From an uncultured Poribacteria bacterium (lineage in GTDB: Bacteria; Poribacteria; WGA-4E; WGA-3G): 64,000 nt of DNA. Location: assembly GCA_951828515.1 (NCBI GenBank), contig OX639992.1, positions 4,504,217 through 4,568,216 of the forward strand, read 5' to 3'. Both the position numbers and the translations under genes were made by a program. Shown here piece after piece: positions 60,962 through 64,000 of this stretch. The first letter of the stretch is position 1. Each line of letters opens with the position of its first letter. The notes beneath the pieces are model-generated. The model worked only from the letters and a program-made list of their open reading frames with translations, was not told the DNA's origin and made no database searches.

Positions 60962-61729
60962 ATGAATCAATTTTTAACCGTCGCTCTGGAAGCGGCGAAA
61001 AACGCTGAAGACATCATCACCGCTTACTACACCGGCGATACCATGAAAGTAGAAATGAAAGCTGACGAAACGCCCGTTACGCTCGCCGATAGAGGCGCGG
61101 AAAAAGCCATCCGTGAGACCATCAAACGGGCGTTCCCCGACCACGGGTTCTTAGGCGAGGAATACGGCATCGAAGAAGGAGATTCCCCTTATGTTTGGAT
61201 CATTGATCCGATTGATGCTACAAAGAATTACATCCGAAAAATCCCGATCTTCGGCACACAGATTGCCTTGATGAAAGGCGATGAACTTATCCTTGGCGTT
61301 TCCAACGCACCACTTTTGAACGAACTCCTCTATGCCGAAGCAGGGAATGGTGCTTTCTGGAACGGCGAACCGATAACCGTTTCCAGTGTAACGCAACCCG
61401 AAGACGCAATGGTATGCCACGGTGGACTGAAATGGTTCGTAGAAAAAGGCACTTTTCCCGGGATTTATGATCTCATCAACGACGCCGCACGCACCAGAGG
61501 GTTCGGCGATTTCTACATGTATCATCTCGTGGCATCTGCGAGAGCGGATGCTGTCGTTGAAGCGGCGATCAGTATTTGGGACATCGCTGCCATCACCGTT
61601 ATTGTGCGGGAAGCGGGTGGAAAGGTAACCGATATACACGGACAACCCATTACGAAAGATACCGTGTCTCTCATAGCAACAAATGGAGTCTTGCATGACG
61701 CAGTGTTGAACTACTTCAATAATCCTTGA
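60962..61729 (+). CDS. Inositol monophosphatase family phosphatase
   Basis: A 255-residue Mg2+-dependent phosphatase. The metal-binding sequence is Glu66/67 in FLGEEYG, then D82-x2-D85 in IIDPIDATKNY, and the late Asp in SIWDIAAI. The family hydrolyses inositol phosphate, histidinol phosphate, fructose bisphosphate or adenosine bisphosphate. The pattern with DATKNYIRKIP and a compact C-terminus resembles histidinol-phosphatase HisN-like members as much as inositol phosphatases, so the substrate is open. It starts after a ribosome-binding-site hairpin shared with the DegT gene. Confidence 0.92.
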   Translation: MNQFLTVALEAAKNAEDIITAYYTGDTMKVEMKADETPVTLADRGAEKAIRETIKRAFPDHGFLGEEYGIEEGDSPYVWIIDPIDATKNYIRKIPIFGTQIALMKGDELILGVSNAPLLNELLYAEAGNGAFWNGEPITVSSVTQPEDAMVCHGGLKWFVEKGTFPGIYDLINDAARTRGFGDFYMYHLVASARADAVVEAAISIWDIAAITVIVREAGGKVTDIHGQPITKDTVSLIATNGVLHDAVLNYFNNP

Positions 61730-61765
61730 CAGAGCCATTCAGTTTCCGTTTTTGATCCCCCAGCC

Positions 61766-61793
61766 CGGTAGGTGCGGTTTCCTAACCGCACCG
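61766..61793. repeat. GGTAGGTGCGGTTTCC hairpin repeat
   Basis: CCGGTAGGTGCGGTTTCC followed by TAACCGCACCGG forms a hairpin. It lies 40 bp after the phosphatase stop. The same hairpin core occurs at 18471, 18530, 24880, 28463 and 53705, alone or inside larger elements. It might help end transcription, but there is no T-run. Confidence 0.65.
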
Positions 61794-61866
61794 GATCGCC
61801 GAAAGAAAGCGTAAAATCCGATAATTTCTTAAAACTGGATGCCCCTGTAGTTCTTGACTGATTTGT

Positions 61867-61896
61867 TTGAATTGTTTCGTGGATATGTGCTATACT
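61867..61896 (+). promoter_or_regulatory. Promoter with extended -10 for the cyclase gene
   Basis: TTGAAT at 61867-61872, an 18-bp spacer, and TATACT at 61891-61896 with TGC directly before it (extended -10). It lies 40 bp before the ATG at 61937. Confidence 0.55.
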
Positions 61897-61936
61897 ATAT
61901 TCATAACAGATAAAGAAAGAGAGCGAACAATACAAA

Positions 61937-62617
61937 ATGCGCCTTGACTTTCAAAACGTGCTGGATCTGTCTTATGTGGTCGATGAAAAGAGTCCATGCG
62001 AACTGCCGATTGATCCTGCCAAAATCTATGACCAAGCAACATTGGAAGAAGATGGCTATTTTGAAAGCCGTATTGACACGTCCGGACACTACTCTACGCA
62101 CATGGATGCCCCCTGTCTAATGTACCCCGGTGGAGCAACTATCGCCGAAATCCCAAAAGAGAAACTGACTGGACATGCCGTGTTGATGGACTTCTCCGCC
62201 ATCAAAAAACCAAATGACGCTGTGACCGCAGCGGATGTTAAGGCATGGATAGCCGAAAATGGCGAAATTCCTGCAGGCAGTATCGTCTTTATGCGGACAG
62301 GAATGGACAGATTCGTCTATCAGGACAACTTCAACCGAGAGTGGATCGGCTTTAGTGAAGACGCTGCCGAATTCCTCGTCGAAAAAGGCATAAAGGTCAT
62401 CGGGACAGATGCGTGCAGTATTGATTCAGTGGCAGGACATCCACCGTTGCACGACGGTTTACCGCCCGCACATCTCGTTTTTCTCGGGGCAGGTATCCCG
62501 CATGTTGAGGATTTATGCAATTTGAGCCAATTGCCGACGCATTTCTATGTAGTGATTGCCCCGCTAAAGTTGGCACGTAGTTCTGGAGCACCGACACGAG
62601 TCTTTGCCTTCGTATAG
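61937..62617 (+). CDS. Cyclase/kynurenine formamidase-like family protein
   Basis: A 226-residue metal-dependent hydrolase. The signature SGHYSTHMDAPCLMYPGG (His51, His55, Asp57) is the HxGTHxDxP zinc/manganese motif with one change at the usual Gly. A second part, DACSIDSVAGHPPLHDGL, supplies the late His. Relatives include kynurenine formamidase, isatin hydrolase and many of unknown substrate. It is cytosolic. It has its own promoter and precedes the CCA-adding enzyme gene by 38 bp, so they could share a transcript. Confidence 0.88.
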   Translation: MRLDFQNVLDLSYVVDEKSPCELPIDPAKIYDQATLEEDGYFESRIDTSGHYSTHMDAPCLMYPGGATIAEIPKEKLTGHAVLMDFSAIKKPNDAVTAADVKAWIAENGEIPAGSIVFMRTGMDRFVYQDNFNREWIGFSEDAAEFLVEKGIKVIGTDACSIDSVAGHPPLHDGLPPAHLVFLGAGIPHVEDLCNLSQLPTHFYVVIAPLKLARSSGAPTRVFAFV

Positions 62618-62655
62618 GAACCCTATAGATAGAGGCCTTCTCCTCCCAAAGAAAA

Positions 62656-64000
62656 ATGATACCCAACATTCCTGAACCGATCTTGGACCTGTTACATGAA
62701 ATTGGGGCGGTAGGTGGAAAGGGCACTTACCTTGTCGGTGGATTCGTCCGGGACCTTCTACTTAAACGACCAAGCCTCGATATTGACATCGTTGTGGAAG
62801 GAGATGCAACCCGAGTCGCAAACGCGATGTGTCAACGCTGGAACGGAACACTGGAGACACATCCGCAATTTGGCACTGCAACCGTCACGCCTGCCGATGC
62901 TAACCTTCCCAAAGTGGATTTCGTTACCGCCCGTCGTGAAACTTATCAAGGTGCCGGGACGTTACCTACAGTAGCACATGGGACAATCACGGATGATCTG
63001 CGAAGACGGGACTTTTCGATTAACGCCTTGGCAATGCACTTAGATATAAGTGCTTTTGGTGAGATCGTTGATGAAATCGGGGGTTTGGAAGATCTCAAGA
63101 ACGGGACTGTTCGAGTACTCCATAAGCACAGTTTCACAGATGATCCAACGCGCATTTTTCGGGGGTGTCGGTATGCCGGACGCTACAGGTTTCGTATCCA
63201 TGAAACCGACACTGTCCTGATGCAGGAAGCACTCCCAGTATTAGCGCAACTCAGTGGTGAACGGATACGGAATGAGATTGATAGAATACTTAGTGAAAAA
63301 AACGCACCCGAGATTATAGCGCACCTTACAAGACTCGACGTATGGAAAACTATCTCTCAAGGGTGGAATGTATCGACGGTGTTTGAACGCGATTTTAAAA
63401 AGGCAGAACAAGCAACAACTTGGGTATCAACGCATCTTAAGAATGAAAAATTTCAGCCTGAACGGGTGCGCTGGATGGCGTTTTTGGGAACTGACACGCC
63501 GATATATAAGATCGAGGCACTCAGCTTCAGATTGGTCCTTGAACATCAACTTCAACGATTGATAAGCCGTGCTCAAGCATCGCAACAGCAGGTTTCACTC
63601 GAACAGGTGACACAGGAGACCCTTGCGAAACTCGGAATTTCAGTATCGGAGGATGCCTCCATTGGCCAACAAAGTGGGAGATGGTGGATTGTTGACCCAA
63701 AGAACATGGCAACTTACGTCTGTGGAGATGGCACCCTTTATCGGGTAGAAACACCACTCACTGCTTGCAAACAGTTGGAACAAACACTCGCGACGGTGCA
63801 GGAGACCGCGAAACCCAGCGAGGTTTATCAATTGCTAAAGCCTTATCCGATTGAGGCATTAGCACTCGGTTATGTAGACACAACCTTACCGAACTGGAAA
63901 CGAAAAAAAATAGAAGATTACCTCTGTGTTCTCCGGCAGATAGAACCTTTCATTACAGGAAAAGACTTGATAGCGTTTGGAGAAAAACCGAGCAAGACTT
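62656..64000 (+). CDS. CCA tRNA nucleotidyltransferase/poly(A) polymerase (C-terminus cut by window end)
   Basis: The frame from ATG 62656 stays open for 448 codons to the window edge. The N-terminal nucleotidyltransferase head has YLVGGFVRDLLL and LDIDIVVEGD, whose two Asp residues are the catalytic pair, and RRRDFSINALAM. The neck has IFRGCRYAGRYRF. The end FITGKDLIAFGEKPS is the start of the C-terminal RNA-binding tail. It adds or repairs the CCA end of tRNA. The region between about residues 250 and 400 is longer and less typical than in minimal bacterial enzymes. The ribosome-binding site is weak. Confidence 0.9.
   Translation, partial: MIPNIPEPILDLLHEIGAVGGKGTYLVGGFVRDLLLKRPSLDIDIVVEGDATRVANAMCQRWNGTLETHPQFGTATVTPADANLPKVDFVTARRETYQGAGTLPTVAHGTITDDLRRRDFSINALAMHLDISAFGEIVDEIGGLEDLKNGTVRVLHKHSFTDDPTRIFRGCRYAGRYRFRIHETDTVLMQEALPVLAQLSGERIRNEIDRILSEKNAPEIIAHLTRLDVWKTISQGWNVSTVFERDFKKAEQATTWVSTHLKNEKFQPERVRWMAFLGTDTPIYKIEALSFRLVLEHQLQRLISRAQASQQQVSLEQVTQETLAKLGISVSEDASIGQQSGRWWIVDPKNMATYVCGDGTLYRVETPLTACKQLEQTLATVQETAKPSEVYQLLKPYPIEALALGYVDTTLPNWKRKKIEDYLCVLRQIEPFITGKDLIAFGEKPSKT

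Noticed and set aside
1-64000. tRNA, rRNA, replication origin or prophage
   Set aside because: No cloverleaf-like gene, ribosomal RNA stretch, DnaA-box cluster, or phage structural or integrase gene was noticed on reading; a covariance search was not possible.

Overview
The window looks like a chromosomal contig of an uncultured bacterium, most likely Candidatus Poribacteria or a close relative. This is inferred from gene content and style: two phytanoyl-CoA dioxygenase-like proteins, sulfatase, two enolase-superfamily proteins, LamG proteins, an MlrC-type M81 peptidase, a TolB-like propeller, a FlgD/T9SS-like tail on a large LRR protein, and dense families of short palindromic intergenic repeats. 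No rRNA, tRNA or CRISPR array was seen. Genes are loosely packed, with repeat-filled gaps.

Layout. 1-3.4 kb (minus): MoxR ATPase, DUF58 protein and a BatA-like VWA membrane protein cut by the window edge. 4.1-8.1 kb (minus): cytosolic-type sulfatase, PhyH oxygenase, aldo/keto reductase. 8.3-11.3 kb (plus): M81/MlrC metallopeptidase and a five-blade-propeller glycosidase-like protein. 11.4-18.1 kb (minus): TolB-like propeller, then a carbohydrate unit of LamG protein, LamG-GH67-pectin-lyase-fold fusion, and an enolase-superfamily sugar-acid dehydratase candidate joined by an ATGA overlap. 19.3-23.6 kb (minus): a 1436-residue secreted protein with internalin-type LRRs, six Ig-like domains, Slit-type LRRs and a C-terminal sorting-like domain.

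24.3-39.2 kb is an accessory, defence-like island, all on the minus strand: SNF2 helicase, sacsin-like GHKL ATPase with a C-terminal zinc motif, FRG-TPR protein, and a single-chain type ISP/IIG-like restriction-modification enzyme split by a -1 frameshift at a 7-base homopolymer. Its middle holds mobile-element wreckage: a decayed IS3-family copy, two further IS3 ends in opposite orientation, and the 3' half of a group II intron. This is the best candidate for an undescribed system. The part with the strongest case is the helicase/GHKL ATPase pair; membership of the FRG and R-M genes is inference.

39.5-46.5 kb: Wza-like polysaccharide export protein, zinc-ribbon/DUF2007 protein, a TnpB element with tandem promoters and a likely omega-RNA, an amidohydrolase/LPG-synthase-TM pair, and an MFS transporter. 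46.5-53 kb: PorV-like outer-membrane protein, second PhyH, second enolase-superfamily protein, HicAB, Mrr-type nuclease and ADP-ribosylglycohydrolase. 53.7-64 kb: lipoprotein, ELM1-like protein, double-Cache lipoprotein, DegT aminotransferase, DCC-LMF1 fusion, inositol monophosphatase-like protein, cyclase and a CCA-adding enzyme cut by the window end.

At least six copies of a roughly 115-bp MITE-like element, plus other palindromic families, fill the gaps. Two unrelated genes share a leader in which the ribosome-binding site sits inside a small hairpin.
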